NCBI GenBank assembly: GCA_003550445.1
Contig: PUKG01000080.1
Span: 1 to 6,070 of the forward strand
Source: Halobacteroidaceae bacterium
GTDB taxonomy: Bacteria; Bacillota; Halanaerobiia; B1SED10-174
Direction of reading: 5' to 3'
Length of the DNA: 6,070 nucleotides
The translations under genes and the position numbers were made by a program. Positions 5,792-6,070 of this stretch are shown piece after piece (position 1 is the stretch's first letter; each line of letters begins with the position of its first letter). The notes beneath the pieces are model-generated. The model was not told the DNA's origin. It worked only from the letters and a program-made list of their open reading frames with translations, and did no database searches.

Positions 5792-6070
5792 TTAATTCCT
5801 GTCTTTTAGCATAATCTTGGCTATGTTGGAAACATGGTCACCAATTCTTTCCAGATTGCTTAGAACATCTACAAAAACAATGCCAGAACCCGGATAACAA
5901 AGGCCCTCATTTAATCTTTGAATATGATTTTCCCGGTAAGTGTTTTCCAGATCATCAACCTCATCTTCAAAGCGAAGAACCTTGACAGCAGTTTCCAGAT
6001 CACCGGTACTTAGAGATTTAATTCCCTCATCAATGGTCTGCATAACCCGGTCAAACATGTTATTCAGCTC
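5792..6070 (-). CDS. C-terminal PhoU-like domain, probably of a Na/Pi cotransporter family protein (partial, runs off right edge)
   Basis: The last 92 residues of a protein whose reading frame stays open to the right edge (GAG CTG AAT AAC precede the internal ATG at 6058), so that ATG is not the start. The visible part is helical and amphipathic. It ends with a PhoU-type signature: ENHIQRLNEGLCYPGSGIVFVDVLSNLERIGDHVSNIAKI, notably the HIxRLNEG and LSNLERIGDH blocks. In my experience of these families, this ending is typical of the PhoU domain attached behind the membrane part of bacterial Na/Pi cotransporters (NptA/YjbB type), where it is thought to sit on the cytoplasmic side. A free PhoU or DUF47-type regulator would be the alternative. 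The gene ends with TAA at 5794-5792, 102 nt before ftsK. Confidence 0.8.
   Translation of the reverse strand, partial: ELNNMFDRVMQTIDEGIKSLSTGDLETAVKVLRFEDEVDDLENTYRENHIQRLNEGLCYPGSGIVFVDVLSNLERIGDHVSNIAKIMLKDRN

Overview
The window looks like chromosomal DNA from a Gram-positive Bacillota, probably a member of the Clostridia or a neighbouring anaerobic lineage. Three things suggest this. The base composition is moderately AT-rich. The Shine-Dalgarno sites are strong and G-rich. The gene set includes a SpoIIIE-type FtsK translocase followed by a DUF3388/YmfK-like protein and a RodZ/YmfM-like helix-turn-helix protein, an order I recall in part from Bacillus subtilis (ymfK-ymfM). I cannot name a genus.

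All eight genes lie on the minus strand, so transcription reads from right to left. At the right edge (5792-6070) is the C-terminal end of a PhoU-like domain, most likely the tail of a Na/Pi cotransporter family protein. A gap of about 100 bp follows. Then six tightly packed genes run as one apparent operon: ftsK/spoIIIE (5689-3623), a DUF3388 protein with an N-terminal ACT-like part and a P-loop (3611-2844), a short RodZ-like membrane HTH protein (2830-2465), a CvpA-family membrane protein (2455-1754), a CPBP-family membrane protease homologue (1750-1043) and surE (1031-282). The gaps inside this block are only 3 to 13 nt. After a 79-nt gap, a DegV-family fatty-acid-binding protein starts from TTG at 202 and runs off the left edge.

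The genes suit a cell-envelope and cell-cycle housekeeping cluster: DNA translocation at the septum (FtsK), morphogenesis (RodZ-like), two membrane proteins of uncertain role (CvpA, CPBP), a nucleotide phosphatase (SurE) and a fatty-acid carrier (DegV). That they work together is inferred from the operon layout, not shown by the sequence. Translation seems to be coupled: at three junctions the TAG stop of one gene forms part of the Shine-Dalgarno site of the next.

I see no mobile element gene, CRISPR array, tRNA or rRNA. The points most worth a second look are the RodZ-like protein that ends at its membrane helix, the little-studied DUF3388 ATPase-like protein, an inverted repeat over the cvpA ribosome binding site, and a GGGGACGG-type sequence between surE and degV. 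No clearly new multi-gene system is visible.
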